Of a stretch of 64,000 nucleotides of DNA, positions 50,952-60,360 are shown piece after piece. This DNA comes from Stenotrophomonas rhizophila (GTDB taxonomy: Bacteria; Pseudomonadota; Gammaproteobacteria; Xanthomonadales; Xanthomonadaceae). The notes below the pieces were generated by a model. That model was not told the origin of the DNA, searched no databases, and worked only from the letters and a program-made list of their open reading frames with translations. Within the stretch, counting starts at the first letter, position 1; each line of letters starts with the position of its first letter. The stretch spans positions 992,001 through 1,056,000 of the forward strand of contig NZ_RJKV01000002.1 of assembly GCF_003751305.1 (NCBI RefSeq), in the 5' to 3' direction. The position numbers and the translations under genes are program-made.

Positions 50952-52175
50952 ATGACGCCCGCCTCACCCTCGACCCGCCGTCTGGCCCTGCTGCTTGCAG
51001 GCCTGGCGATGTTCGGTCCGTTCTCGATCGACACCATTTTCCCGGCCTTTCTGCTGCTGGGCGAGCGCATGCAGGTGGACCAGGTCGCGGTGCAGCAGAC
51101 CATCAGCGTCTACCTGCTGTTCTATGGCCTGATGAGCCTGGCGCACGGCCCGCTGTCGGATGCCTTCGGCCGCAAGCGGGTGATCATCGGCGGGCTGGTG
51201 TTGTTCATCGGCGCCTCGATCGGCTGTGCGCTGTCGCGGGACATGACCACGTTGCTGGTGTTCCGCGCGTTGCAGGGCGTGACCGCCGGCGTCGGCGTGA
51301 TCGTCGGCCGCGCGGTGATCCGCGATCTGTACCACGGTGCCGACGCGCAGCGCTTGATGAGCCAGGTCTCGATGATCTTCGGTGTGGCCCCGGCGATCGC
51401 CCCGATCATCGGTGGCTGGATCCTGCTCGGCGGCGGCGACTGGCCGCTGATCTTCTGGTTCCTGGTGCTGTTCGGCGTGGTCCTGCTGCTGGCCACGGGC
51501 AAGTGGCTGCCGGAAACCCATCCGGTCGAGGCGCGCACGCCACTGTCGATGCGTGAACTGCTGCGCAGCTATGCCCGCATGGGCTCCAACGCGCGCCTGC
51601 TGCGGCTGTCGGCCGCCGGTGCGCTGAATTTCTCCGGCATTTTCCTGTACATCGCCTCGGCGCCGGTGCTGGTGATGCAGCACCTCAAGCTGGGCGAGGG
51701 CGGTTTTGCCTGGTTGTTCATTCCAACCATCGGCGGCATGACGATGGGCTCGTTCCTGTCCGGGCGGATGGCCGGGCGGATCCTGCCGCAGCGGCAGATC
51801 GCGATCGGATTCGGCCTGTGCGCAGTGTCGGCCGTGCTCAACATCACCTACGTGCTCTCGGTGCAGCAGATCGCGCTGCCGTGGGCGGTGATGCCGATCT
51901 TCCTGGGCGGCGTGGGCATGGCGCTGATCTTCCCGGTGCTGGCGCTGGCGGTCCTGGACATGTACCCGCACCAGCGCGGCCTGGCGTCTTCGATGCAGAT
52001 GTTCATCCAGCTGATGATCAACACCGTCGTGGCCGGTGTGGTCTCGCCGATGCTCAGCAGCAGTCCGGTGCATCTGGCGCTGGGCTACATGGGCTTCTTC
52101 GCGCTGGGCGGCTCGTTCTGGTACTGGGAGCGGTACTGCGAGCGCCGCCGCGAAGTATTGACACCCATCGAGTAG
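50952..52175 (+). CDS. Bcr/CflA-family multidrug exporter
   Basis: A 407-residue MFS transporter with 12 predicted helices. GPFSIDTIFPAFLLLGERM in helix 1 and GPLSDAFGRKRVIIGG (motif A) are typical of the Bcr/CflA group, as is VIRDLYHGADAQRLMS. Related proteins export bicyclomycin, sulfonamides or cysteine-type metabolites; the actual substrate is unknown. The ATG at 50952 is preferred over one 33 bp upstream because it lies closer to the first helix. It is divergent from gcvP. Confidence 0.9.
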   Translation: MTPASPSTRRLALLLAGLAMFGPFSIDTIFPAFLLLGERMQVDQVAVQQTISVYLLFYGLMSLAHGPLSDAFGRKRVIIGGLVLFIGASIGCALSRDMTTLLVFRALQGVTAGVGVIVGRAVIRDLYHGADAQRLMSQVSMIFGVAPAIAPIIGGWILLGGGDWPLIFWFLVLFGVVLLLATGKWLPETHPVEARTPLSMRELLRSYARMGSNARLLRLSAAGALNFSGIFLYIASAPVLVMQHLKLGEGGFAWLFIPTIGGMTMGSFLSGRMAGRILPQRQIAIGFGLCAVSAVLNITYVLSVQQIALPWAVMPIFLGGVGMALIFPVLALAVLDMYPHQRGLASSMQMFIQLMINTVVAGVVSPMLSSSPVHLALGYMGFFALGGSFWYWERYCERRREVLTPIE

Positions 52176-52247
52176 GCCACGCGGCTGGCGGGTCCATCAG
52201 GGCCCGTGCGGTATCCTTTGCCCTTTCATGCAGTCCGGAAGTCCCTG

Positions 52248-52634
52248 ATGTCGACCACCTCCAAACTGCGCCGCGACATCCGCCGGCGCCGTGAAACCCT
52301 GGCCGCCAACCGCGAGCAGGCCGCCACCCCGCCGGTCGAGCCGCATGCCGAACTGCGCGACCAGCAACGTACGCTGTTGGCCGGCGTGGTACGCCGCGAT
52401 GGCGAGTGGGTGCTGGGCATGGATGGGCGTATCGCCGGCCAGACCACCAGCGCGGCACGCGTGCTGGCCTTGATCATGCAGGCCGCCGAACTGCACGAGC
52501 GGCAGGGCACGCCGGTCCGGCTGGTGTACTCGGACGCGTTGAAGGATGCCGCGCACGCCGAGGCCAAGGCCGACGGCATGGACTTCGAGCAGTTCAAGAC
52601 CGAGCTGGCGGCCGCCCTGAAACCCAAGTCGTAG
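52248..52634 (+). CDS. Conserved hypothetical protein
   Basis: A 128-residue soluble protein. The N-terminal 30 residues are strongly basic (KLRRDIRRRRETLAANRE). The middle has RRDGEWVLGMDGRIAGQTTSAA and a helix AARVLALIMQAAELHER. No known family is recognised. It has no signal peptide. It lies 72 bp after the exporter gene and is followed by a terminator. Its TAG stop codon is formed by the GTAG head of a SMAG element. Function is not inferred. Confidence 0.75.
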   Translation: MSTTSKLRRDIRRRRETLAANREQAATPPVEPHAELRDQQRTLLAGVVRRDGEWVLGMDGRIAGQTTSAARVLALIMQAAELHERQGTPVRLVYSDALKDAAHAEAKADGMDFEQFKTELAAALKPKS

Positions 52635-52655
52635 CGCCACGCCACGCGTGGTTGC
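52631..52655 (+). repeat. SMAG-like element overlapping a stop codon
   Basis: GTAG (52631-52634) is followed by CCACGC-CAC-GCGTGG. The TAG is the stop codon of the gene just before it. Confidence 0.7.
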
Positions 52656-52705
52656 ACGTGGTCCCGGCCCATCGAGGCCGGACGCAGGCCAAAGCATCTG
52701 GGACA

Positions 52706-52733
52706 CAAAAACCGGCCTTTCGGCCGGTTTTTT
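52706..52733. terminator. Bidirectional terminator
   Basis: AACCGGCC-TTTC-GGCCGGTT with A and T tracts on the two sides. It separates the hypothetical gene from the convergent M2 peptidase gene. Confidence 0.9.
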
Positions 52734-52772
52734 CATTGCAGGCTGCGGCCGGGCAGGGCCCGGCCCAACCGG

Positions 52773-54767
52773 TTACGGTGCCGCGGGCGCCGTCGGTGCG
52801 GCCGGGGCGGCAGCCGTGGCCGGCGGTACCTGCCAACCACACATCTGGCCCTGGTTCTGCTGCTTGAGCCATTCGTTGACCGGGGTGAAGTACTCGATCA
52901 TCGGGCCGGCATCGAGCTTGTCGCCGCCGGTGATTTCCTTCAGCGTGGCCTGCCACGGCTGGCTGGCGCCCTTGCTCAGCATTGCCCAGAACTTCTGGCC
53001 GGCTTCCTTGTTGCCGTAGAAGCTGCACTGGTGCAGCGGGCCCTTGTAGCCGGAGGCGTCGCACAGGCCCTTGTAGAACTGGAACTGCAGGATGCGGGCC
53101 AGGAAGTAACGGGTGTACGGGGTGTTGCCCGGCACGTGGTACTTGGCACCCGCGTCGAAGAACTCCTCTCCGCGTGCGCTGGCCGGCGCCACACCCTGGT
53201 ACTTGGCCTTCAGGTCCCACCATGCCTGGTTGTAGTGGTCCGGGGTGATCGAGCCATCGAACACACCCCAGCGCCAGCGGTCGATCATCAGGCCGAACGG
53301 CAGGAACGACACGCCGCTCAGGGCCATGCGCATCTGCGCGTTGATGGTTGCCTCGCGGCTTTCCTGCGGGGTGTCGACCAGGCCGATCGAGTTGAGGTAC
53401 TGCGGCGTCATCGCCAGCACGATGGTGTCGCCGATCGCCTCATGGAAGCCATCGTTGGCACCGCCCTGGAACAACGGCGGCAGCGGGTTGTAGGCCAGGT
53501 CGTAATAGATGTGGCCCAGCTCGTGGTAGATGGTGGTGAAGTTTTCTTCGTTCGGCTTGATGCACATCTTGGTGCGCACGTCGCCTTCCATGTTCATGTC
53601 CCACGCGCTGGCGTGGCAGACCACGTCACGGTCCAGCGGCTTGATGAACTGGGTCTTGTCCCAGTAGGACTTCGGCAGTGCCGGCATGCCGAGCGATACA
53701 TAAAAGTCCTGCGCGCGCTCGGTCATCTGCTTGGCGGTGCGCAGTTCGGCTTCACGCTGCGCCTTGTACAACGCTTCCACGTTCGCGCCGCTGCCGGCCT
53801 TGGCCAGTGCGCCACTGAGGTTGGTCTGGTACTGCTTTTCCAGCGCGGCGGTGATGTCCAGGTTGCCGGCACCGGGATACGGTTCCAGCTGGTCCCACAG
53901 GTTGGACCAGTCCTGCTGCCACATGTTGCCGGTCAGGTGCGCGGCGATCAGGCCGCCGTTGACCTCGGCCTTGTCCTTGCCGTACGTACCGTCGAGCTTG
54001 GTGCGGGCATAGCAGTGCAGCTGCTCGTACATCGGCTTGACCTGGTCCCAGAGACGGTCGGTTTCCGGACCGATCTGGTCGGCGGGCATGTCATAACCGC
54101 TGCGCCACATCTGGCCGGCATCGGCGAAGCCCATTTCCTTGGCGCCTTCATTGACCAGGCTGACGAAGCGTTCGTAATCGGCGCGCATCGGCTTGGTGGT
54201 GCCGTGCCAGCCCTGCCAAGCGTCGAGCTGCTTGTCGTAGTCGCGGCTGCGGGCGAGGACCTGTTCCAGATCGCCGAGCTGGCGGCAGGTCTGCGGGTTG
54301 GCTTCATCGGTGCAGTATTTGCCGGAGCCGTAGGCGCCTTCCATGCGGCTGGCGATGCGGGTCAGCTCGGAGAGCTTGGCCGGGTCGCGCGGGGCGGGCA
54401 TGGAGGTCATCAGCTTGAGCAGGTGGATCTGGCGCTTGGTGTCTTCGCTCATGGGCTGGCCGTCGTACTGGCCGGCCTGGGTGATCCAGCCATTGAGGAC
54501 GGTGAGCCAGCGTTCGTTGGCCTTGGCCGCGACGCGCTCGGAATCGTCGTTGATGTAGGTCGAGGACAGCCACTGGGCCGAGGTCATTTCCGGGTACATG
54601 GCTTTGTACTCGGCGTTGACGCGGGCGATGAACTGGTCCGCGGTTTCCTTGGACTGGGTGGTGCCCGTGGCCGGTGCATCGGCGGGGGACGGTTCCTTCT
54701 GGCAGGCCGCCAGCGTCAGTGCGGCAGCACTGACTGCCAGGGCCAGCAGGAGCGGGCGGTGGTTCAC
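52773..54767 (-). CDS. M2 (angiotensin-converting-enzyme-like) metallopeptidase lipoprotein
   Basis: A 664-residue exported dipeptidyl carboxypeptidase of the ACE family. The N-terminus has a lipoprotein signal ending in TLAACQ. The zinc motif HELGH is in TIYHELGHIYYD, and the third ligand Glu lies in FHEAIGDTIVLA. A Pro/Ala-rich tail ends the protein. The GTG at 54767 is chosen because AAGG lies 8 bases upstream; a GTG two codons earlier has no spacing for a ribosome site. It stands alone. The substrate in bacteria is unclear. Confidence 0.93.
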   Translation of the reverse strand: MNHRPLLLALAVSAAALTLAACQKEPSPADAPATGTTQSKETADQFIARVNAEYKAMYPEMTSAQWLSSTYINDDSERVAAKANERWLTVLNGWITQAGQYDGQPMSEDTKRQIHLLKLMTSMPAPRDPAKLSELTRIASRMEGAYGSGKYCTDEANPQTCRQLGDLEQVLARSRDYDKQLDAWQGWHGTTKPMRADYERFVSLVNEGAKEMGFADAGQMWRSGYDMPADQIGPETDRLWDQVKPMYEQLHCYARTKLDGTYGKDKAEVNGGLIAAHLTGNMWQQDWSNLWDQLEPYPGAGNLDITAALEKQYQTNLSGALAKAGSGANVEALYKAQREAELRTAKQMTERAQDFYVSLGMPALPKSYWDKTQFIKPLDRDVVCHASAWDMNMEGDVRTKMCIKPNEENFTTIYHELGHIYYDLAYNPLPPLFQGGANDGFHEAIGDTIVLAMTPQYLNSIGLVDTPQESREATINAQMRMALSGVSFLPFGLMIDRWRWGVFDGSITPDHYNQAWWDLKAKYQGVAPASARGEEFFDAGAKYHVPGNTPYTRYFLARILQFQFYKGLCDASGYKGPLHQCSFYGNKEAGQKFWAMLSKGASQPWQATLKEITGGDKLDAGPMIEYFTPVNEWLKQQNQGQMCGWQVPPATAAAPAAPTAPAAP

Positions 54768-54906
54768 GGGCACATCCTTGGGTGGTGACAGACCGGCGAA
54801 GGCTAGTGAAGCGCCGGGCGCACCGCAAGGGGCAGGGCAGCAGGGTTCGCGTGGGATCGTAGCGCCAACGTCAACGGCGTGGCGTCATTGCATCCTGGTT
54901 TGGGTC

Positions 54907-55004
54907 GGTGCGGGCGGGTTGTCGGGACCCGCCGTGAACCCGTCCCTGGGGGCTCGATATGCGCCATCCATGGCGCATAACGGTCCCGCCAACCCACCCA
55001 CACC
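54907..55004 (+). repeat. Double-hairpin dispersed repeat, copy D
   Basis: Outer arms 54907-54927 and 54984-55004 pair with a few mismatches. The inner arms 54958-54967 and 54970-54979 are perfect over 10 bp (TATGCGCCAT / ATGGCGCATA). Confidence 0.85.
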
Positions 55005-55122
55005 GCCCCGTCGACAGTGGGTCGGTGTGCATGGAGAAACAACGGCGTTCAAAGCGAACGTTGACTGTCTAAGCGAATGTTTTGCCTTTGCCTGCCGTTC
55101 CGACAACGCAATCTGTGGGGGC

Positions 55123-55226
55123 GAGGCAGGCCATACCGTGGCGGGACCGTCGGGCGCCATGGATGGCGCACGTCGAGCCCCCAAGGACGGGTTTACGGCG
55201 CGTCCCGCCGGGGTATGGCCTGCCTC
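55123..55226 (-). repeat. Double-hairpin dispersed repeat, copy E
   Basis: Outer arms 55123-55146 and 55203-55226 pair at 22 of 24 positions, with a sequence (GAGGCAGGCCATACC) unlike the other copies. The inner arms 55154-55160 and 55163-55169 are perfect. Opposite orientation to copy D. Confidence 0.85.
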
Positions 55227-55296
55227 GACCCAAACGGAAGACCGAAAAGCTGGACAGCGCTTCGCTCAAGGCACTGGACACTGCGCGCCGAACGGA

Positions 55297-56949
55297 TCAA
55301 ACCTCGCACGACGCAAACAGATCCCGGTCACGTTCATACACCGAGGTCTTGATCTGCATCAGCCCCAGCACCGACGGGAACAGATTGTCGTGGTCGGTGT
55401 ACTTGCCCGCACGCTCCCGCACGCAGGCCAGGTTGAGCCCGCGATTGGCCGCGAAGGACGGCGAGAACCACATCGTCATCGGCACGCGGGTCTGCTCCTG
55501 CGGGGCGATCGCATACGGCACGCCGTGCAGATACAAGCCCTTTTCGCCCAGCGATTCACCGTGATCGGAGAGGTAGATCATCGCCGTGTCGTAGTCGTCC
55601 ATGCCTTTCAGCGTGCCGATCGTGCGCGACAGCAGGTGATCGGTGTACAGCAGCGCATTGTCGTAGCTGTTGGTGATCTGCTCGCGGCTGCACTTGCCCA
55701 GGTCCGGCGTGTCGCAGGTCGGCGTGAAGCGACGGAAGCGCGCCGGATAGCGTTCGAAGTAGCTCGGGCCGTGGTTGCCCAGCTGATGCAGCACCACCAC
55801 GCGGTCGCCCGGTCTGGCGCGCACCTGGGTGGCCAGATCGTCGATCAGGATCTCGTCCATGCAACGCCCGTTGGCGCACAGGGTCGGGTGCCTGGCATCG
55901 TCCAGTGCCTGCATTTCCAGACCCTCGCACACGCCCTTGCAGCCGGACTGGTTGTCGCGCCACAAGGTGCTGATCCCCGCGTGGTCCAGCACGTGCAGCA
56001 GTGACTGGTGTGCGCGGATCTTCGTTTCGTCGTAGTCATGCCGCCCGTACGGCGAGAACAGGCAGGGCAGGGAGACCTCGGTACTGGTGCCGCAGGAGTG
56101 CATGTCCGGGAAGTTGATCACCCCGGCCTGGGCCAGTTCCGGCGTGGTCTGCCTGGCATAGCCGTTGAGGCCCCAGTTCTGCGCGCGTGCGGTCTCGCCC
56201 ATCACGATCACCAGCAAACGCGGGCGGCCGCCCGCAGCACGTGGAGTCGCTTTGGCATCCATGCCGATCGGCAGCTTGGGAGCGCGCTGGATCGGATTGT
56301 CACCACGCAGTGCCTTGGGCAGGCCGAGCAGGAAGTTGCCGGGCGTGGCCAGGTAACGCACCTCGCGCTGGTTGCGCATCAGCGATGACATTTCCTGGAA
56401 GGACAGCATCGCCCCGCCGAAGGCGATCAGCGCCGACAGCAGCAGGAAACCGATGCGCCACAGCAGCGCCCTGCCCAGCGTGCGCCGGCGCAGCTGCACG
56501 CGCCACAGCAGCAGCATGGGGGCGAGGGCCAACAGCAGCAGCGGCAGGATCAGCGTAGGGGTGATCAGCTCGCCGCTTTCCTTGTGATCGGTCGCCAGCA
56601 CGTTGCGCAGCATGTCCGCATCCAGATAGATGTGGTAACTGCTCATGTAGTGCGCGGCCAGTGCGGTGCCGAGCAGCAGCACACTGATCACGACCTTGGC
56701 ATTCCAGCGCCAGACCAGCAGGCCCATCAACAGGCTGTGCGCGCCGACCAGGAACAGCAGCAGCGAGAGCGCGAAGCGGATGCTGCCCGGGTGGGTCGCC
56801 ATCGCGTTGCGCCAGAACAGGCCATTGCAGGCCAGCGCGAAGAACACGCTGGTGAGCACGATCAGGGTCTCGGTCGTGCACTGCGGACGCCACGCACGCA
56901 GGGTGGCCAGTGCGGGAAAGCGCGCAACGCGTGGAAGGGTCGCGCTCAT
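55297..56949 (-). CDS. eptA: Lipid A phosphoethanolamine transferase
   Basis: A 550-residue inner-membrane enzyme that adds phosphoethanolamine to lipid A phosphates, reducing binding of cationic peptides such as polymyxins. Five membrane helices occupy about residues 28-190. The periplasmic catalytic domain has the nucleophile Thr253 in VMGETARAQNWG, plus HSCGTSTEVSLPCLFS, SYDNALLYTD and the zinc motif LSDHGESLGEKGLYLHG. The residues match the MCR/EptA family. The start overlaps the PAP2 stop codon by ATGA, so the two are coupled. Confidence 0.93.
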   Translation of the reverse strand: MSATLPRVARFPALATLRAWRPQCTTETLIVLTSVFFALACNGLFWRNAMATHPGSIRFALSLLLFLVGAHSLLMGLLVWRWNAKVVISVLLLGTALAAHYMSSYHIYLDADMLRNVLATDHKESGELITPTLILPLLLLALAPMLLLWRVQLRRRTLGRALLWRIGFLLLSALIAFGGAMLSFQEMSSLMRNQREVRYLATPGNFLLGLPKALRGDNPIQRAPKLPIGMDAKATPRAAGGRPRLLVIVMGETARAQNWGLNGYARQTTPELAQAGVINFPDMHSCGTSTEVSLPCLFSPYGRHDYDETKIRAHQSLLHVLDHAGISTLWRDNQSGCKGVCEGLEMQALDDARHPTLCANGRCMDEILIDDLATQVRARPGDRVVVLHQLGNHGPSYFERYPARFRRFTPTCDTPDLGKCSREQITNSYDNALLYTDHLLSRTIGTLKGMDDYDTAMIYLSDHGESLGEKGLYLHGVPYAIAPQEQTRVPMTMWFSPSFAANRGLNLACVRERAGKYTDHDNLFPSVLGLMQIKTSVYERDRDLFASCEV

Positions 56950-57716
56950 GCTGCGTCTTCCTGCGCGATGCCCAATGCAGCGCTGCGTTCGCGCAACCGG
57001 ACGCGTTCAACCAGCAGATACAGGCTCAGCGATACCGCCCAGCAGGTGGCCAGCGTCCACAGGTCGTGCGAGAGAAAGTGGGCACCGCGCAACTGCTGCG
57101 AGAACCCGAACAGCCCACCGGCCAGCAGGCCGACCCCAAGGCCACGCCACCGCCACGCCGGGCGCACCATCAGGGCGAAGAAATACAGGCTGATCCAGGC
57201 GAAGCCAGCGCTGGAGTGCCCGCCGGGAAAACACACACCGCGCGGCATGCCGGTCGGGCGGATCGAGAACAGGCCGATGAACGGGCGGGTGCCGCCGTAG
57301 CGGGCCAGATCCCACGGGCAGTCCATGTTGGTCAGTGACTTGAGCAGCGAGACCAGACCGGTCCCCAGCGCGACCGCCAGCACCAGGTACAGCAGCGGCC
57401 AGCGCCATGCGGCCGCGCGCTCACTGCGCCAGGCGTGGGTGCACAGCACGATCGCCGCCAGTGCCGCGGCACTGCTGGCCCATTTGCCGGCGTGATGGAT
57501 CAGGTGAGTGGTGACCCAAGCGTTCTGCAGCGCCCACTGTTGCCCCTCCAGGCGATACCACTGGTCGGCCAGCCACTGGTCGCCCCCGACGCCCATCAGC
57601 ACAGCGCTGGCGAGCAGGGTCAACGCCAGCGGAGCCCAGAGGTGGTCGCGGAGGAAGCGCGGCGTGGCGGTCGCCACTGGCGCGGAGGAAACGGCAACGG
57701 TGGACGCTGGGAACAT
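56946..57716 (-). CDS. PAP2-family membrane phosphatase
   Basis: A 256-residue inner-membrane phosphatase with about six helices. The three PAP2 motifs are visible: KSLTNMDCPWDLARYGG (C1), CFPGGHSSAGF (C2) and RGAHFLSHDLW (C3) with the catalytic histidines. Such enzymes can dephosphorylate lipid A or undecaprenyl and phosphatidyl phosphates; next to eptA a lipid A or diacylglycerol-cycle role is likely. It starts at ATG 57716; a TTG two codons upstream is possible. It overlaps eptA. Confidence 0.9.
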   Translation of the reverse strand: MFPASTVAVSSAPVATATPRFLRDHLWAPLALTLLASAVLMGVGGDQWLADQWYRLEGQQWALQNAWVTTHLIHHAGKWASSAAALAAIVLCTHAWRSERAAAWRWPLLYLVLAVALGTGLVSLLKSLTNMDCPWDLARYGGTRPFIGLFSIRPTGMPRGVCFPGGHSSAGFAWISLYFFALMVRPAWRWRGLGVGLLAGGLFGFSQQLRGAHFLSHDLWTLATCWAVSLSLYLLVERVRLRERSAALGIAQEDAA

Positions 57717-57817
57717 GGACAATGGGGCCGGCGGGAGATTCCGGCGCCATGGTCGTCAGCGGGGTGTCGGAGAGCGGTCGGAGCGATGTTGCCCGTCAGT
57801 TAAGCGCGACCCATCGT

Positions 57818-59554
57818 TCAGTCTTCTTCGTCCCGCCCGGTGTCGTTGGCCGTCACTGCGGCATGGCAGTCCGCTCGCCACGCGGTTCCCGGGAACAGCA
57901 GCCAGCGGTTGCGGTTGGCGCTGCCGATCTCGATCACCGCCGAGGGATCCACGCACGGGCTGATCGCCTCATCAAGCACCAGCAGCCAGCGCTGTGCTGG
58001 CGCCTGCGCCAGCCACGGGCCGGCGGCGTGCCATTGCTGCTCCCATGGCGTCTTGAAGCCGAAATCGGTCACCGGGCGGTCGGCCTGCAGCAGGTTCTGC
58101 TCGCGCCAGGCCACTACACCCAGCTCGGCCTCCGGCCCGATCCGTGCGCCCACCCGCTGCATCACGGCGGAGGCGGAGCTGTACGGATCCAGCGTGGGCA
58201 TCAACACCCAGCCGTACAGATTCCAGAGCAGGAAGGCGGTCGCCACCACCAGTGCGCCCGCGCGCCGTTGGCGCCACCACAGCGCCAAGGCCAGCAGCGC
58301 CACGCCGAAGGCGATCAACCAGCCGCCCAGCACGGGCAGCAGTGCATCGGGCATGGCACGTCGGGCCAGCTGGAGGTGCGCCCACGCGCTGCCGCTCCAC
58401 AGCTGCGTGCCGATGTACAGCGCCGCTGCGCCCAGCACGGCGACATACGCCCACAGCAGCCAGCGCAGCCCGGCCCGGCGCAGCAGCCCGGGCAGCAGCG
58501 GTGCGGCGGCCAGGCATAGCGCGGGCAGCATCGGGAAGAGGTACACCTCGCGCTTGCCCGGGCTGGCACTGAAGAAGACGAGTACCAGCAGCGCCCAGCC
58601 CAGCAACAGCCACCAGCGCCCGTCCAGGCGGTTGAGGCGGCGCCACCACGCGGGGATCAGCGCCGGCAACAGCAGGCTGCCGGGCAGCCACAACGTCGCC
58701 ATCACCTGCAGGTAGTACCACGCCGGCTTCACGTGGTGCCAGGCGTTCGCGTAGCGGGTGCCGGTCTGCTTGAACAGCAGTTCGCGCGCATACGCGTGCA
58801 GGGCGGGGTCGGGCGAGTGCAGCAGCGCCACCCCCAGCGGTGCCAGCCAGACCGCGGTGCCGAGCAGGAAGGCCGGCAGCAGCCACCACAGATCGCGCGC
58901 GGTGCCCGGCGGCAGCGCCGTGCTACGGTTGCGCCAGCGCCACAGGGCAAACGGCACCAGCACCAGCAGCGGCAGGAAGCCGACGCCCTTGGTCACCGTG
59001 CCCAGGCCGGCGGCGAACCCGGCCAGCCACAGCACCGGCCGGTTGCGGCGCTCCAGCAGGTGGCGCAGCAGCCCCCACAGCGACAGAGTGGTCATCGCTA
59101 CCAGAACCATGTCGATCTGGGCCCGTTTGGCCATCAGGCCGAACTGCAGGCAGCTGAACAAGGCGAGCATCGCCCACCAGCCGATGCGTCGGGTCCACAG
59201 GCGTCGGCCGAGGTCCCAGGTCAGCCACAGCGTGAGCAGCGCGGCCAGCAGCGAGGGCACCAGAAAGGCGAGGGCCCAGCCGTCGAACAGCTGATGGCTG
59301 GCCGCCTGCATCCACATGAAGACCGGCGGCTTTTCCGCATACAGCTCGCTGCCACGGTGTGGCAGCAGCCACTGGCCGGACGCGACCATGGCCCGTGCTG
59401 CGAGCACGAAACGCGGTTCATCGGGCGGGGAGGGCTGGCGCAGGCCGATGCCGGCGGCCAGTGCCAGCAGCAGAGCGAGGCAGACCAGCACACGCGGCCA
59501 CCGCCGCAGGAAGAAGGAGTCGGGCACGCGCAGGCTCGTCGGCAAAACAGCCAC
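57818..59554 (-). CDS. ArnT-like membrane glycosyltransferase (GT83/PMT fold)
   Basis: A 578-residue protein with about 12 hydrophobic helices. The first periplasmic loop carries PDEPRFVLAARAMVASGQW and YAEKPPVFMWMQ, the ArnT-type pattern with the catalytic Asp-Glu. Later LLFKQTGTRYANAWHHVKP resembles the family. ArnT adds aminoarabinose to lipid A, but no arn synthesis genes are near, so the donor may differ. GTG at 59554 is supported by GGGGAGA upstream. It is 101 bp before the PAP2 gene on the same strand and divergent from the two-component genes. Confidence 0.85.
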   Translation of the reverse strand: MAVLPTSLRVPDSFFLRRWPRVLVCLALLLALAAGIGLRQPSPPDEPRFVLAARAMVASGQWLLPHRGSELYAEKPPVFMWMQAASHQLFDGWALAFLVPSLLAALLTLWLTWDLGRRLWTRRIGWWAMLALFSCLQFGLMAKRAQIDMVLVAMTTLSLWGLLRHLLERRNRPVLWLAGFAAGLGTVTKGVGFLPLLVLVPFALWRWRNRSTALPPGTARDLWWLLPAFLLGTAVWLAPLGVALLHSPDPALHAYARELLFKQTGTRYANAWHHVKPAWYYLQVMATLWLPGSLLLPALIPAWWRRLNRLDGRWWLLLGWALLVLVFFSASPGKREVYLFPMLPALCLAAAPLLPGLLRRAGLRWLLWAYVAVLGAAALYIGTQLWSGSAWAHLQLARRAMPDALLPVLGGWLIAFGVALLALALWWRQRRAGALVVATAFLLWNLYGWVLMPTLDPYSSASAVMQRVGARIGPEAELGVVAWREQNLLQADRPVTDFGFKTPWEQQWHAAGPWLAQAPAQRWLLVLDEAISPCVDPSAVIEIGSANRNRWLLFPGTAWRADCHAAVTANDTGRDEED

Positions 59555-59658
59555 TGTCTCCCCGACAGCGTAGGAAAAGCGTCGTAAACCACCCCATTGC
59601 GACCGGATTCCGACACGGTTGCCGCTACCATGCGCTCAACCGGTCAAGAGAGTCTCCC

Positions 59659-60360
59659 ATGCGGCTGCTGGTCATTGAAGACAACCGTCAGCTGGTTGCC
59701 AATCTATTCGATTATTTCGAGTCGCGGGGCCATGTGCTCGATGTCGCGCCCGACGGCGTGACCGGCCTGCACCTGGCCGTGTCGCAGCCCTATGACGCGC
59801 TGATCCTGGATTGGATGCTGCCGCGCATGGAAGGCCCGGAAGTGCTGCGCCGGCTGCGTGCCGACCACGGTTCGGAAGTGCCGGTGATCATGCTCACCGC
59901 GCGCGACGAGCTGCCGGACAAGATCGCCGGCTTCCGTGCGGGCGCCGATGATTACCTGACCAAGCCGTTCGCACTGCCCGAGCTGGAAGTGCGCCTGGAA
60001 GCATTGATGGTGCGGGCCAAGGGACGCAACCCGCGCAAGGTGCTGGAAGTGGCCGATCTCAAGCTGGATCTGGCCACGCTGGAGGCGCATCGCGACGGCA
60101 AGGCGCTGCACCTGTACCCGGCCTGCCGCAAGCTGTTGGAAGTGCTGATGCGGGCCAGCCCGGGCGCGGTGACCCGCCAGCAGCTGGAGTTCGCGCTGTG
60201 GGGCGACGAGTTGCCTGATGGTGATCTGCTGCGCTCGCATGTCTACGAGCTGCGTCGCAGCGTGGATGGCCCGTTCCAGCAGAAGTTGATCCACACGTTG
60301 CCACGGGTTGGCTACCGTTTGGGCGTGTCGGCCGCGGACAGTGCAGATGACGCGGCATAA
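59659..60360 (+). CDS. OmpR-family response regulator
   Basis: A 233-residue regulator with receiver residues in VIEDN, the phospho-Asp in LILDWMLPR and Lys in YLTKPF, then a winged-helix domain ending in LIHTLPRVGYRL. It starts 104 bp from the divergent ArnT-like gene, so that gap may hold its binding site, though no clear repeat was found. It overlaps the kinase gene by 14 bases. It is a paralogue of the regulator at 39530-40216. A PmrA-like role is inferred from location. Confidence 0.93.
   Translation: MRLLVIEDNRQLVANLFDYFESRGHVLDVAPDGVTGLHLAVSQPYDALILDWMLPRMEGPEVLRRLRADHGSEVPVIMLTARDELPDKIAGFRAGADDYLTKPFALPELEVRLEALMVRAKGRNPRKVLEVADLKLDLATLEAHRDGKALHLYPACRKLLEVLMRASPGAVTRQQLEFALWGDELPDGDLLRSHVYELRRSVDGPFQQKLIHTLPRVGYRLGVSAADSADDAA

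Larger units (their letters stand above)
54768..55296. other. 529 bp gene-free interval with two double hairpins
   Basis: No gene is supported. It holds double-hairpin copies D (54907-55004) and E (55123-55226) in opposite orientations, with about 120 bp of AT-richer sequence between them. Nothing else is recognised. Confidence 0.75.

Noticed and set aside
54907..55226. Double hairpins D and E as ends of an insertion sequence
   Set aside because: Only about 120 bp lie between them, with no transposase frame and no target duplication visible.
59555..59658. A PmrA-type box in the divergent gap between the ArnT-like gene and the response regulator
   Set aside because: I looked for paired CTTAAG/TTTAAT-like direct repeats and found none convincing.
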